From: Massariosphaeria phaeospora
Taxonomy: Eukaryota > Ascomycota > Dothideomycetes > Pleosporales
Reading direction: 5' to 3'
Length of the DNA: 64,000 bases
Assembly (NCBI GenBank): GCA_011032825.1
Contig: JAADJZ010000013.1
Span: forward strand, 744,001 to 808,000
The position numbers and the translations under genes are program-made. A model generated the notes under the pieces. It did no database searches and was not told the DNA's origin. It worked only from the letters and a program-made list of their open reading frames with translations. Below are positions 54,341 through 64,000 of this stretch, in pieces; position 1 is the stretch's first letter, and each line of letters opens with the position of its first letter.

Positions 54341-55520
54341 CTGGCCGGGGCAGACATGAGGTTGGCGGTGAGAAGTAAGTAGGCGCAAGAAGCGAGTGCT
54401 TTTATTCTTGATGCCTGGCCCCTGTTGTTCCTTAGCGAACCATGGCCGCGTCTCGGCCGAGATGGATCAGATTGATTAACAGGGCACTAACTAGTCCGAA
54501 CGAGGACACGCGGATCTCAGAGATGCGATCGACGTGTGTGCCAAGACAGTCACAACGGTAGACTATTCGATTTTCCAACAATATACATACGATTGTTAAG
54601 ATGCTAGTAAACTAGATCAGCTCGAACTTTCCAGGCTTGAAGCAAGTCATCCATTATACTACCAGTTAGTAGTAATATTTTAAAGGTAGATCTGTTGTCA
54701 CAATAAGGCGTTACCAACAACAGCACCTCCTCAACCACCAAAACATCTGCTTCTCGAACTCCGAATACCACTTCGAAAAAATGCAACTTCCCCATCCAAC
54801 CCGTTAGCCTCGATCGATCCCCAGCCTCTCCCTCGCATCGCACAGACCCTACCCGCCGCCGGACATTGTCCGATCTCTCATCAGCATCCCAGCCCAGCTC
54901 AGCGCAGCTCAGCCACGACGACAAACAAGGTACATAGAACGCCTCAACACCACACCACCCCACGTGCCATTACTGTGCTCCGTACAATCCCGAAGCCCAA
55001 AAATAGAACCCATGCCATGACTGACTGCACAGCCAGCAGCTGACGATGGGGAATCTCCGGTAAGGCCCGCCCCGCCTAGTTGCCTAACTAAACTAGCTGC
55101 GCATCTGCCGCAAGTACCCACCCACCCACCATCAAAGCTAATTGATCGCATGGGATGCACGACGCAGCCATGTCATGTGCAACGGACTTGTCAAGGCACT
55201 TCGGAAGATTCTCAGATATAGTTGATGCTGGTTGGTTGGTGTTTGGTATTGATTTGATTTGATGGCTATCTACGCCGCTCCTGCTCTTTGCAGAAAACCC
55301 ATCGCCAGGATGACGGGAAGTGAGGCTGCTGCCCTTCCGTCCCCAGGTTAATTATATACAAATATGCAAAGCAATCAAGAAACAAAGAAATCGGAAGTGA
55401 AAGGGAGCCTGCTCAGCGTGCTTCATCGCCACTCATGTAAAACGGGCATCTTAAATTTTGTTAAAAACATAACACCTAGATGCATATAGAGAAAAAGGAA
55501 AATGAGGGGAATCAAGTGAC
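54341..55520. other. Intergenic, no gene seen
   Basis: 1.2 kb with short, low-complexity ORFs only; CAGCTCAGCGCAGCTCAGC at about 54893-54912 is a small direct repeat. Confidence 0.5.
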
Positions 55521-56548
55521 TTAGATGGTGCGCACGCCGCGAGAAACTTCCGTTCTCATACGTCGCCTGTATTGTTCGCGGAACTGCATCCGGCCCAGTG
55601 TGCCAAAGCCTACGGCGGTGAAGAAGCCTGCTGTCCATACGCAGGTAATGACGAGTCCGATAGGGAAGAAGGCCAGACTGGTTCCGGGAAGGACGAAGGG
55701 AACGGCGCTTGCTGCGGCGGCCGAGGCGGATGCTTGTGCGGCGGGGTCGGTGACGGTCGAGGCGGCTTGGTTTGCGAATACGCCGTTCACGAAGGATGCT
55801 TCCTGCGAGGAGAGGGTGGCTTTGAGATCGTTTCGCGCAGATATCTCGATTTGGGGGATGAGGAGTGGGCGGAGAGTTTCTCTGTTTACTGTTAGTTGTG
55901 GCCTGGTAAAACAATTAGAGTAGCGTACTCAGTCATAGCAGTACCCATGAGGTTGCTGTTAATCTGTCCGACATAGCTCAGAACCTTCAACATTTCCGGG
56001 CCTCCATTGTTCTGTCTCTTTTCCACAAGCATGCCATCGGCAGGCGAGGCAATACCGCGTGCTTGCATCGAAGCATTCCCAGTCTGCACCATAGCGCCTA
56101 AATACGACAAACTCATACTGATATCGGAGGCGGGCACTCCAAGCCAAGGAGCAATCGGCGCTGAGACGTTGTACATGCGTAGTTCGGCTTGGAAGATACC
56201 AGTCTTATTGTCGAGATAGGGAAGGTTGTAGCAGACGGCAAGTCCTGTAGGATTCGACGCCTGGCCGTTGAGTGCTTGTAACGCGGTGTTGCATGCTGCC
56301 TCGGTATCCACCTCCCACTTGGCCACATCCGCCTGCGTTATCGGACCAGAGGCCGGTGTTGTCGAGACTTGCGGTGCTGAGTCGGCAGGGTTGCTGTCCT
56401 GTCTTCGAGTAAGGGTGGCGAGGAGCTCAGCATCGCGTCGAAGCACGACCTCGATGTCTTCGCTGGATTGGAAAAGTGCATTGACTGTGGAGGCGGTTGT
56501 TTGGCCGGCCAGGAGGAGTCCAGCGACCAAGGCAGTCTGGAAGAGCAT
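55521..56548 (-). CDS. Secretory-pathway membrane protein, uncharacterised
   Basis: Minus-strand exons 56548-55929 and 55881-55521, 326 residues; 47-nt intron. MLFQTALVAGLLLAGQTTAS is a signal peptide. The lumenal part has two Cys (ACNTALQ, AVCYNLPYLD), a LELR-like stretch and NVS/NAS/NKT glycosylation sequons, then KRQ at about 213, a possible Kex2 site. After the intron comes EISARNDLKATLSSQEASFV, an Ala/Ser spacer, one membrane segment (SLAFFPIGLVITCVWTAGFF) and a basic cytosolic tail (REQYRRRMRTE). Type I topology is inferred. I do not recognise a named family, though conservation of layout suggests a true gene. ATG at 56548 was chosen because upstream codons in frame are not ATG. Confidence 0.8.
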
Positions 56549-58637
56549 GGCGCAAGTGAAGGTATTAGCTACAGTCGGTATTAAAGATGTCGTGGAGAAG
56601 AAAAGACGGTCGCCGGGCTGGCCAGCAGCGTGTAGAAAGGAAGGTAGCAAGAAGAGAAAGGGTAGAAAGAAACAAATGAACGAAGGTAATAGAAAGTTAA
56701 CCACGGCTCATGAGAAACCGGCTCAGTATGGGATAGTCATTAGCAACAGCAGGGCGTGGGGCAGAATATGAAAAATGGCTGTGGTGGAGCGTCGTTGTGG
56801 GGTTACGACGCTACCGACGAGAAAGTCCGCTCTGGACTCGCTATGGCGTGACTTGTAAGGCCATGCTAGCAACACCACACAGAGTTGAAATGGCCATGAC
56901 AGAGTTGAGACCCGTTGTGACGGACGCTGAGACGGGTGGCGGACGCCTGGTCATGCACACGCGCCGGTTGCGGCGACGAGCGAACCTGTTGTGGGCAATG
57001 AGGGCCTAGAGGGCCCGGCCGTCGTTCAGGGCCAACCAAGCTGCTACCAGAAGCAACCGTCGGGGGAGACGGGGCACGGGGCAGGCATGAATGGGACGAA
57101 CTCCTTGAGACAATTGGTGTTGACGTCTCGGGCACGGCGAGACACCAGGCGCTTCAGACGGCCCGAGCCTCGCTTAGGCAGCCACTAGCAGCCACTCAGC
57201 GGCACAGCACCCCGGCCAGTGCCGAGAGGGCTGCCGGTAATTCGGTTTCACAGCCAGCGCCCTCTTGAGCCGCGTTGCATCTCGACTCTCCCCTGGGCCC
57301 TGGCCCTGGCACCTGGCCTCTCCCTCCCCGCCGCCAGCGGACTCGTTGCGCTCAGCCTCGGCCGAATCTCCGCCGTCAAAAGACATGGCTCCCGTCGCAT
57401 CGCCCGCTGCTGCCTGCCGCGTCTAGGACCCTCGACAGGACCCTCGACATGATGGATTTGTGTGGGCCCAGCCAGCACGGCGTCACGCCCGGAGTGGGAG
57501 GCCCCGTCTGAACAGGTGCGAGACCTCACCTCACCTCCCCCTCATCCATTGCCGCCGGCTGGAGGCCCAGTCTCAATGTACAGGATGGTCCCCAGCGCTT
57601 CCCAGTGTAGTACAACGGTACAACCTCACGAGTGCGCCGTCGCCAGTGGCCAATCCGCGCCGCCGTCTGTCCGGCCGGGGTCGCGGCCGGAGACACGTTG
57701 TTCCTGCCAGCGCGCCCAGGAGTTAGCGCCCAGGAGTTACGCAGCGCGCCCAGGAGTTACGGTGAGCAGGTGACGCCGTGACGCCGTGACGCACGACATC
57801 GTGTCTTCCCCAGTCCTCGCAGTCCCAGGCAAATGAGCGGCGCTGCGTGTTATCCTGCTGTCCCCAGTCGAGGGGTCCTGTCGAGCCCGATGCAGCTGCG
57901 TCCAACCACCCCGCCTGTGCCTTGGTTGCGTACAGGCGGCGGTCCTGCAGCACATTGAACAAGCCTGCTGCCCCGTGGCACCGCGAATGAGGGCGCCGCC
58001 GGCCGACACCTGCGTCTTCCGGGACGGCTCGCGCGCTGTAGTCGACATGCTCTGGATGATCTGGCACCACACGGCGAGCTGCTGCCAACGGCTGGCTGCG
58101 AACACATGCCCGGCCTGGCCTCTGTGGCAAAGGCGACTCTGAGCTGGCCACGTTCGCATGCATCAAACTAAGCCACAAGGGTGTGCTCGTGCCCTATGTG
58201 CATTCGCCCAACACCCACAGCAAGAGGCCGTATATTATCATCGCCTACTAATGCGGTTCGGAATGCAGACGAGTAATTGCCAGCACATCAAAAGCCTCCG
58301 TGCAGATGCTGGAGATAGCCTTGCCCTGCTCCCCAGGCTTCCGGGAGGGACTGTCCGCCCGTCGTCCCCACACCCAAACATACACACAGTACATCTATCA
58401 TGGACTGATGCTCCTAGGTCCAACTTCCCTTCACTGTCGTCTCCCGCTTTCCCCTCCCCTCTGCTGATATGCCCCTTTTGCTTTCTTGCGTTTTGCTTGG
58501 GCTGTCCACGCCCTGATCGACCAATAGCCGCACGCGCTCCCTCCGCATTTGATTCCTCGCGGCCTCACGCCGTCCTGTTCGTCGCTCATTGATTCTTTGT
58601 TGCTTTCCTGATAGAGCGGAACTTGAGCCTTGTAGCA
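56549..58637. promoter_or_regulatory. Long divergent GC-rich intergenic region
   Basis: 2.1 kb between divergent starts. Many overlapping ORFs on both strands reflect GC content. A three-copy 14-bp repeat lies at 57712-57759. CT-rich leader 58430-58620 precedes the kinase-like gene. Confidence 0.45.
57712..57759 (+). repeat. Three copies of GCGCCCAGGAGTTA
   Basis: Exact 14-mers start at 57712, 57726 and 57746. Confidence 0.9.
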
Positions 58638-60599
58638 ATGCAGCACAACTCTAGTTCTCCCTGGCGCTCGCCTGCGCCAGACTACCCCAAGCCTCAATAC
58701 AATCTCCAGCACACCATGTCCATGGTCAATCTACACGATGAGCCAACTTGGTACTCGAACCGTGGGCCACCATCACCTACAGCTTCTTCAGTATCGTCGT
58801 GCACGAGCCGAAGTGCTACTCCAACAACATCGAACAACCCTTGGTCAAATGTCATGACAAGCCCAAGTTCAACATATTCAACCAAGTCAGCTAGTACTTC
58901 GCCTAGAGATAGCCCGAATCGTACCCCGCAATACACGAGTCGATCGACGACACCCGTTGCACCTCAACCTATCAGGCCCATCAATCCAGCAGCTGGATTT
59001 GTTCCAATGTCGCCTTCTTTGTCGTCGTCTGGAGAAAGTCTTAGGAGTATGGATTATCCGGGATCACCAGTGCCCAATTTCCCCGGTTCTCCCAATCCTT
59101 ATCGCCAAAGTTCTATCCCCCTGACTCCTTTGATAAATGGGTTTATCAATACTTCCTTGCTATCGTCTCAGGGTCAGTCTCTGTCAGGATGGTTCTATGA
59201 CCTCTCGAGAAGACAAGGATGGGAGCCGTCATTGGTTAAAAAGGTGTGGCAGTGGACTTTGTCAAATCCCAGGATAGCCATTCTCTTGGTCGTTTGCGAT
59301 GACATCTCCTCCTGGCGTCAAGCGGCCTTCTTTGACCTTAGGGACGAGAACTTGCCTTTTCCTGAAGACAGACTCCATGGAATTGTAAAGAACCCTCGCA
59401 AGGTGGTAGAAGAACAATGGCGGGCTACGTCGAAAGAACTCCCGTTGACTGGGTCCCATATTGAGTTTGCAGCTCGCGAGTCCCTACCTTTGCAACACAT
59501 TAGCATGGTTAGAACGTCAAGAAGCTCGGAAAAGAGTGTCGACCGGGTTCGATTGTTGGGTAACACTGACGAACGTGTACTGGTCCGGAAGCGCTTCGTT
59601 GTCACCCGAGCAACACAGAAAGCCATAATCCTTAAAGAAATCCAAGAGTATAAGCAGTACGATCACAAGAATATTGCAAAGTTGCTTTCTTCATATGGCC
59701 AGCAGAGCCATATTGGTATTCTCACACTACGGACCCAATATACCCTTGACGACTACCTATTACTTCCCGGCGGAGACTCTAACCGTTCAAAGCTCCTTTT
59801 GGACTGGATGAGCGATCTATCTCAGGCTTTGGACTATCTACATTCGCAATCTGTCTGCCACCGCAGCATACGCCCACGAAAGATTCTTATTGATGGATCT
59901 CGGGTCCTTTTTGCCCCATTCGGCATGGGTCACGGCAGCGATACATTTAGTCCTACGGTGAAAAGCTCTCAGCGACTCGACCAAATGCAGTCATATTTCC
60001 AAGACCAGTCCTATACATATGCGGCGCCCGAGGCTATTGTGTCACGCGGGAAACGCCCCGCCGATGTCTTCTCGCTTGGATGTGTTTTCCTTTCCATGAT
60101 GACGGTGGCCCAGAACTATTCGCTCTCCACGTTTACTCAATATAGGGCTGGATCATCGCAAGACGCATCGTTTCACGCGCATCTTGATCGCGTGGGCAAC
60201 TGGCGAAACCGCCTTTTTGCCACGGCCACCTCCGGACTACGGCACGGTGCCGTTGGATCAGGTCGGAAACAGCGACAGTTGAACTCCGAGGCCGATTGGC
60301 TTCATATCATCGAGAAGATGCTTTTAGCGGAGCCTCGGGAGCGTATCAAGGCGAAATTTACGGCTCGTTTAGGAGACGGGAAGGTGATGGGCGGCCGAAG
60401 ACGAAGTTTGGACGGCGGAGGCTATAGCGGTCAAGCTGCGGCCGCTTTGGGCGTCGTCACTGGAAACGGCGCGAACGGCACCAACATGCATAGCACAAGT
60501 GGTATGACGAGCAGTGGAGTCCAAAAACCGGAGTTAAGTGTGTTTGATGGCTATTTCCAGCAGCAAAAACGGCAGTACTCGCCAGCATCAGGCTGGTGA
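58638..60599 (+). CDS. Predicted pseudokinase
   Basis: Single exon, 653 residues. The first 185 are Ser/Thr/Pro-rich. A kinase-like domain spans about 310-560: VRKRFVVTRATQKAIILKEI (N-lobe), DHKNIAKLLSSY, LLDWMSDLSQALDYLHSQSV, then CHRSIRPRKIL where HRDxKxxN is expected, LFAPFGMG in place of DFG, and intact YAAPEAI and DVFSLGCVF. The catalytic Asp and Asn of the loop and the metal-binding Asp are therefore missing, so phosphotransfer is unlikely; a scaffold or allosteric role is inferred. Before the kinase fold is a conserved block GWFYDLSRRQGWEPSLVKKV. The C-terminus is Gly/Ser-rich. Start ATG at 58638 is the first in frame. Confidence 0.85.
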   Translation: MQHNSSSPWRSPAPDYPKPQYNLQHTMSMVNLHDEPTWYSNRGPPSPTASSVSSCTSRSATPTTSNNPWSNVMTSPSSTYSTKSASTSPRDSPNRTPQYTSRSTTPVAPQPIRPINPAAGFVPMSPSLSSSGESLRSMDYPGSPVPNFPGSPNPYRQSSIPLTPLINGFINTSLLSSQGQSLSGWFYDLSRRQGWEPSLVKKVWQWTLSNPRIAILLVVCDDISSWRQAAFFDLRDENLPFPEDRLHGIVKNPRKVVEEQWRATSKELPLTGSHIEFAARESLPLQHISMVRTSRSSEKSVDRVRLLGNTDERVLVRKRFVVTRATQKAIILKEIQEYKQYDHKNIAKLLSSYGQQSHIGILTLRTQYTLDDYLLLPGGDSNRSKLLLDWMSDLSQALDYLHSQSVCHRSIRPRKILIDGSRVLFAPFGMGHGSDTFSPTVKSSQRLDQMQSYFQDQSYTYAAPEAIVSRGKRPADVFSLGCVFLSMMTVAQNYSLSTFTQYRAGSSQDASFHAHLDRVGNWRNRLFATATSGLRHGAVGSGRKQRQLNSEADWLHIIEKMLLAEPRERIKAKFTARLGDGKVMGGRRRSLDGGGYSGQAAAALGVVTGNGANGTNMHSTSGMTSSGVQKPELSVFDGYFQQQKRQYSPASGW

Positions 60600-61171
60600 C
60601 GATCTTGCCGATGACCATCGGCCCATCTTGAAACTCGGCGAAACATGTACGACACGTTAGAAAGAGGCATGATGCGGAGCGATGGCACGAGGGCGAAACG
60701 AAACGCGAAACAGGACGAAGAGAATCACGGCGACACATACGTGTTGGACCGCGAGTGACGAACTCAGATTTCGGTTATCGTCTTTCCTACCTACGCTACT
60801 CACGACCTATAATCCTATCTATCTACTTGCGTTTTCTTGTATAGCTTCTGGGCCGGCCCTTTGATACCCCCTTCACGCATCTCGAGCGTTTACTACGCAT
60901 TTTCACGCGTGGAGTCGCGTGGAGTCGCAGCGTTCCGTTTAGCATCACGAAGTCAACGACGGCATAAGAGCAATACCAATAACAATAACGTAAACGAAAC
61001 TAGAGAGGCGATTGCGCCCCTTGCACGTGCGTTACAATTATCTCCAGGTGGTGATTGGTGGTTGGTGGTTCATTTTCACAGCACGACGACCCAGCACAAT
61101 ATCCCTTTGCCTTTTCCTACCGCATATCTAAGGCCCTCCTCTCACACATCTCCATATTATACCGGCGAGCA

Positions 61172-61207
61172 GACTATTCGCTATTGATTAGACGAATCAC
61201 CTCATAC
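61172..61207 (+). repeat. Dispersed 36-bp repeat, copy B
   Basis: GACTATTCGCTATTGATTAG and the next 16 bases, 4 differences from the copy at 41847. Confidence 0.75.
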
Positions 61208-61787
61208 CGGCGAACATTTCCTCCAGGATAGACTTGGCGGCGGCGGCTGAGATGCGGGAGCGCAGTTCAGTTGATGCTCACGACTCTTGCGTTCGCGCGG
61301 GTCATGGGGACTTTTCGGCTTCTGAGAGCAGCATCGATAGCTATATTATATCTGGGCGGGCATATTAGCTTAGCTCGTTTTATCTGCGCTTCTCGAATCG
61401 AGTGTTTGGCATGCAAGTGATGAGGATGTCGCTCTTGTTCCATGCAGTTTAGGTGTGCTGTGCTGTGCTGTGCTGTGTTGTGTTTGGGTAACGAGACGCA
61501 TAGTCTATACGGCATAATTAGTACTGCCTATAAGCGACGCAATTAGAGCCCGATATAGCTGAACAGTGTGTGTGGGGAGAAAGAGACCTCCTCTCTCCAG
61601 GTAGAATCCCGGCCCTGACTACGGATCGACTGGCGTTCTCCTTCTCTGAGAGCATAGTAGTAAATTGCTAACATGTGTAATTACTAATGGGATATCAGAG
61701 CTTTATGCCATACGTTGCGTTTGGGTATGTTAGCGCTTCTCAAAAGCACCCGTGTTAGACTGCTGCTGAAAAACACTGTGACTGTTC

Positions 61788-61923
61788 GAACTAGAATGTA
61801 TGGCTTGGAATTTGGGGTCTTTGGGACAGATATACGCTATGCTACATGGCGGTTCCTAGGAACTAGATGTGTGGCTTGGAATTTGGGGTTTTTGGACAGA
61901 ATATGCTACATGGCGGTTGTCTA
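61788..61923 (+). repeat. Imperfect tandem duplication, unit about 65-70 bp
   Basis: GAACTAGA, TGGCTTGGAATTTGGGGT, then TGCTACATGGCGGTT recur in the same order in both units. Confidence 0.85.
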
Positions 61924-62270
61924 TGTGGTGTTCCTCTCCCATGATGTTGGCGATGATCATGGGGGGTGGCAGATATGGATATGATACATGGCGCTCTCTC
62001 TCTCCCTCTCTCTCTCCCTTCTACCGGACGCTGCTTCGCGGCTCAGCACTGGGCGCCACCCCTCTGGCTCGGCCGACTCATCGTAGCCACCGTCTGCCGT
62101 CCTCTTCAAGCTCTTTCCGAAAAAGTCACAGGTGGTAGTGGACCCGGCCTCCCACCCCCACCCTGCCCTGCCCTGCCCCGTCTACCAGCATGCATGCAAG
62201 CCCAAAACAGCAGATCAGACCGTCCCCCAGAACTCCGAAGCGTAGTTTTCCTTTTTCCAATGACGGTATC

Positions 62271-63491
62271 TTACACAATGACCTCTCCGCAATCGATCAT
62301 ATTCGGTTTCCACGCGCTCGTGTCCAGCGCGCCTTCGGTCGAGCTGGGGACCGTGACTTCCAGTGGCCGGTACAGGTACCAGCCTTTCAGGGCCGCGGCC
62401 GCGGCGCGTATCCGCGCTTCGTCGAGCGAGCTGCCGGCGCCTTCGCCCAACTTGTCTTTGCCCGAGTATACGCCGACTACGAAGACTGGGTGTCGGCTCA
62501 GTCGCCCCGTCTCGGATATCAGGCGCGCGACGGGCGCTTCGAAGCCTTCCCGCGCACATAGCCGCGAGAGATCGCGCGTCGGCGTGCGGAAGTCGAAGAG
62601 CGTGCTGAGGTCGAGGTGCCGGCTGAGGAAGTGGTCTCGGAAAAAACGCTTTACGAGGGGGGATCCTAGGTGGAGGTGGAGTGCGCCGATTAAGGCTTGG
62701 ACAAAAGATTGGGCGGCTTCTTCGATGGGCACGGGTATGCCGCTTAGCTCGTGGGGACTCGGGGGCGCGCTGCTGGAGCCGAATGCGTCTGATTTTAGGA
62801 TCCGGTTCGTGGTTGTGACATTCCAGTTCCAGGGGACCTGCCGTCTTAACACTTCTGGGACGCTGTCTCCCGACCGCAGTCTTTTGAACTGGAGCAGTCC
62901 CGGGTCAACTTCCGCCCCGGGTGCGGCGGCAGCCTCAATGCCCCATTCGCTGGCGATTGTTGCTAATGCTTTCGGTCCGATGTATGCGAATTGGGCGGCA
63001 AATACTACCGACATAGGTAGACGGGGGTAGTTGCATAGTAGGTGTTCGGTGGTGTAGTAGCCCAGGAGATTGGATCCTAGGATGGAGAGCGAGGCGTTGT
63101 TGAAGGCGGGATCGGGGTCGGCGGAGGGGTGGACGAGGGTGCGGGCGAGCGTTTCGAGGGGGAAGCCTTGACGGAGGGAGAGCCGGCTTCGTAGGGCGTA
63201 GAGTTTGGCGGAGCGTTGGGCGGCGGATGGCAGTGGAGATGGGCTCTCTCTTTGCTCAGCTTGCGGAGTACTTGTCGAGTCCGTTGTTCCGTCTAGTTCC
63301 TCTACTAGCAATTCCTCCCTTCCCAATTCATTGGGAATCACCAGTGTCGATTGGAAGCGCGATTGTATCCGGTGGTTGTGCGGTGTGGTGTGTCGCTGTA
63401 GCGCTGGAGCACAGGGACATGACAGACGGCGCGGTGCGGGCTGGTGGGCCAGCAATTGTGAGGCGCATCTCGAGATGCGTAAGCGCTTCAT
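62271..63491 (-). CDS. mrpl3: Mitochondrial large-subunit ribosomal protein mL44 (yeast Mrpl3)
   Basis: Single exon, 406 residues from ATG at 63491. The N-terminus is Arg/Ala/Ser-rich without acids until about residue 50 (MKRLRISRCASQLLAHQ), a mitochondrial presequence. An RNase III-like fold follows: GFPLETLARTLVHPSADPD, LSILGSNLLGYYTTEHLL, then IPVPIEEAAQSFVQALIGAL. The acidic catalytic residues of true RNase III (E..D in the ENLEFLGD-type motif) are not seen, as expected for mL44, which is structural. The C-terminal part (HPVFVVGVYSGKDKLGEGAG and SLDEARIRAAAAALKGWYLY) is a double-stranded RNA-binding domain. Acts in the mitoribosome near the exit side of the large subunit. Shares a 246-bp divergent promoter with the next gene, also mitochondrial in type. 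Confidence 0.92.
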   Translation of the reverse strand: MKRLRISRCASQLLAHQPAPRRLSCPCAPALQRHTTPHNHRIQSRFQSTLVIPNELGREELLVEELDGTTDSTSTPQAEQRESPSPLPSAAQRSAKLYALRSRLSLRQGFPLETLARTLVHPSADPDPAFNNASLSILGSNLLGYYTTEHLLCNYPRLPMSVVFAAQFAYIGPKALATIASEWGIEAAAAPGAEVDPGLLQFKRLRSGDSVPEVLRRQVPWNWNVTTTNRILKSDAFGSSSAPPSPHELSGIPVPIEEAAQSFVQALIGALHLHLGSPLVKRFFRDHFLSRHLDLSTLFDFRTPTRDLSRLCAREGFEAPVARLISETGRLSRHPVFVVGVYSGKDKLGEGAGSSLDEARIRAAAAALKGWYLYRPLEVTVPSSTEGALDTSAWKPNMIDCGEVIV

Positions 63492-63737
63492 TAATAACCG
63501 GGCAAGACGGGCAAAGAGCGGGCAATTAAAACGAAGGCTGCGGAGGGCTGCAAGCAATCGCGCGGGTCGTGTGTCTCCTGCGAGCTTGGATGATCGCGAC
63601 TTCCAAAATTTCTGGCCAAGACGAGCAGGGGAGCGTTACGTAAGCCGCCGCTACCGCAACCTCACGTCAAGCTGCTGCCGCTGCTGCTCGCATTGCCCGA
63701 CAACCACCCCTCATCGCCCACAGAGCCGCACTTCACC
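63492..63737. promoter_or_regulatory. Short divergent promoter between two mitochondrial-type genes
   Basis: 246 bases separate the start codons, so both genes probably share control elements. No TATA box is obvious. Confidence 0.5.
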
Positions 63738-63998
63738 ATGGGAGGAGGAGGAAAGATCCCGTGAGTCCGCGCCCGCAAAGCCTGGCTTGTGCGCCTCTGA
63801 CCGAATCGCCCCAGGTATCCCAAGCACGTCTGGTCGCCGGCCGGTGGTTGGTATGCCCAGCCGCACAACTGGAAAGCAAACACGGCCGTCATGGGCCTCG
63901 CCCTCGCCAGCCTCACAGCCATGGTGTGGACCTTGAGCGCCAACCGCGAATACCGGGACAAGATGCCTGAGCAGCACCGCTTCTTCCCGAGTCGATAG
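63738..63998 (+). CDS. Small single-pass mitochondrial-type membrane protein
   Basis: Exons 63738-63760 and 63815-63998, 68 residues; 54-nt intron. MGGGGKIPYPKHVWSPAGGW is a strongly conserved start in ascomycete homologues, followed by WKANTAVMG, one membrane segment (about 32-48) and a charged tail ending MPEQHRFFPSR. It resembles small accessory subunits of inner-membrane complexes such as complex I, but I cannot name the subunit. Short first exon (23 nt) is supported by the protein sequence it completes. Confidence 0.8.
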
Positions 63999-64000
63999 TA

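Larger units (their letters stand above)
60600..62270. other. Intergenic between convergent genes, repeat-rich
   Basis: No confident gene. Includes dispersed repeat copy B (61172-61207), a TGTGC array (about 61449-61480), the tandem duplication at 61788-61923, CT-rich runs (about 61993-62020) and CCCTG units (about 62160-62178). On the minus strand 61264-61197 reads ISAAAAKSILEEMFAGMR and a stop, a possible gene 3' remnant. Confidence 0.5.

Overview
The window is nuclear DNA of a filamentous ascomycete (Pezizomycotina; a Dothideomycete is my best guess, which I cannot confirm). Genes are split by short GT-AG introns, mostly about 47-210 nt, many with a CTAAC/GCTAAT-like branch site. There are no operons, and mean gene spacing is about 2-3 kb. 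Recognisable products are typical fungal proteins: Whi5/Nrm1-type G1/S repressor, Ach1, a full-length ABC-B transporter, Sdt1-type nucleotidase, Fyv7, an Atos-family protein, mitochondrial mL44, a UstYa-like protein, and DUF6604- and DUF7730-type proteins. Splice models were built by hand from donor/acceptor sites and frame continuity. Phases add up for every multi-exon gene given a full exon list.

Layout: 1-6 kb is core (a 5'-truncated unknown gene, a Whi5-like repressor, ach1). 6-12 kb is an accessory, repeat-rich stretch with one uncharacterised gene, a frameshifted C2H2 zinc-finger relic, 12-bp tandem repeats and a pseudogene with three in-frame stops. 13.3-31 kb is core: 11-exon ABC transporter, pyrimidine 5'-nucleotidase, a disordered conserved protein, a KH-domain RNA-binding protein, a rhodanese and a BSP-type metalloprotease. 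31-34 kb is gene-free with short repeats. 34.2-41.5 kb is core again: three-repeat Myb protein, Fyv7, Atos-family protein. 41.8-48.5 kb is a second accessory block of broken genes, including a DUF6604 gene intact except for one early TAG. 48.6-54.3 kb holds secreted and membrane genes, with a UstYa-like gene transcribed divergently from a secreted, repeat-rich Ala/Gly/Lys protein. 55.5-64 kb holds a membrane protein, a predicted pseudokinase, mL44 and a small mitochondrial-type protein.

Most interesting points: (i) the divergent UstYa-like/secreted-repeat pair at 50.0-52.6 kb, the architecture seen in fungal RiPP (dikaritin-type) loci but with a precursor unlike the known ones and no dibasic Kex2 sites; (ii) two graveyards of accessory genes whose stops are all explainable by C-to-T or G-to-A transitions, with shared short repeats linking distant parts of the window; (iii) an intron-like segment inside the conserved core of the Atos gene.
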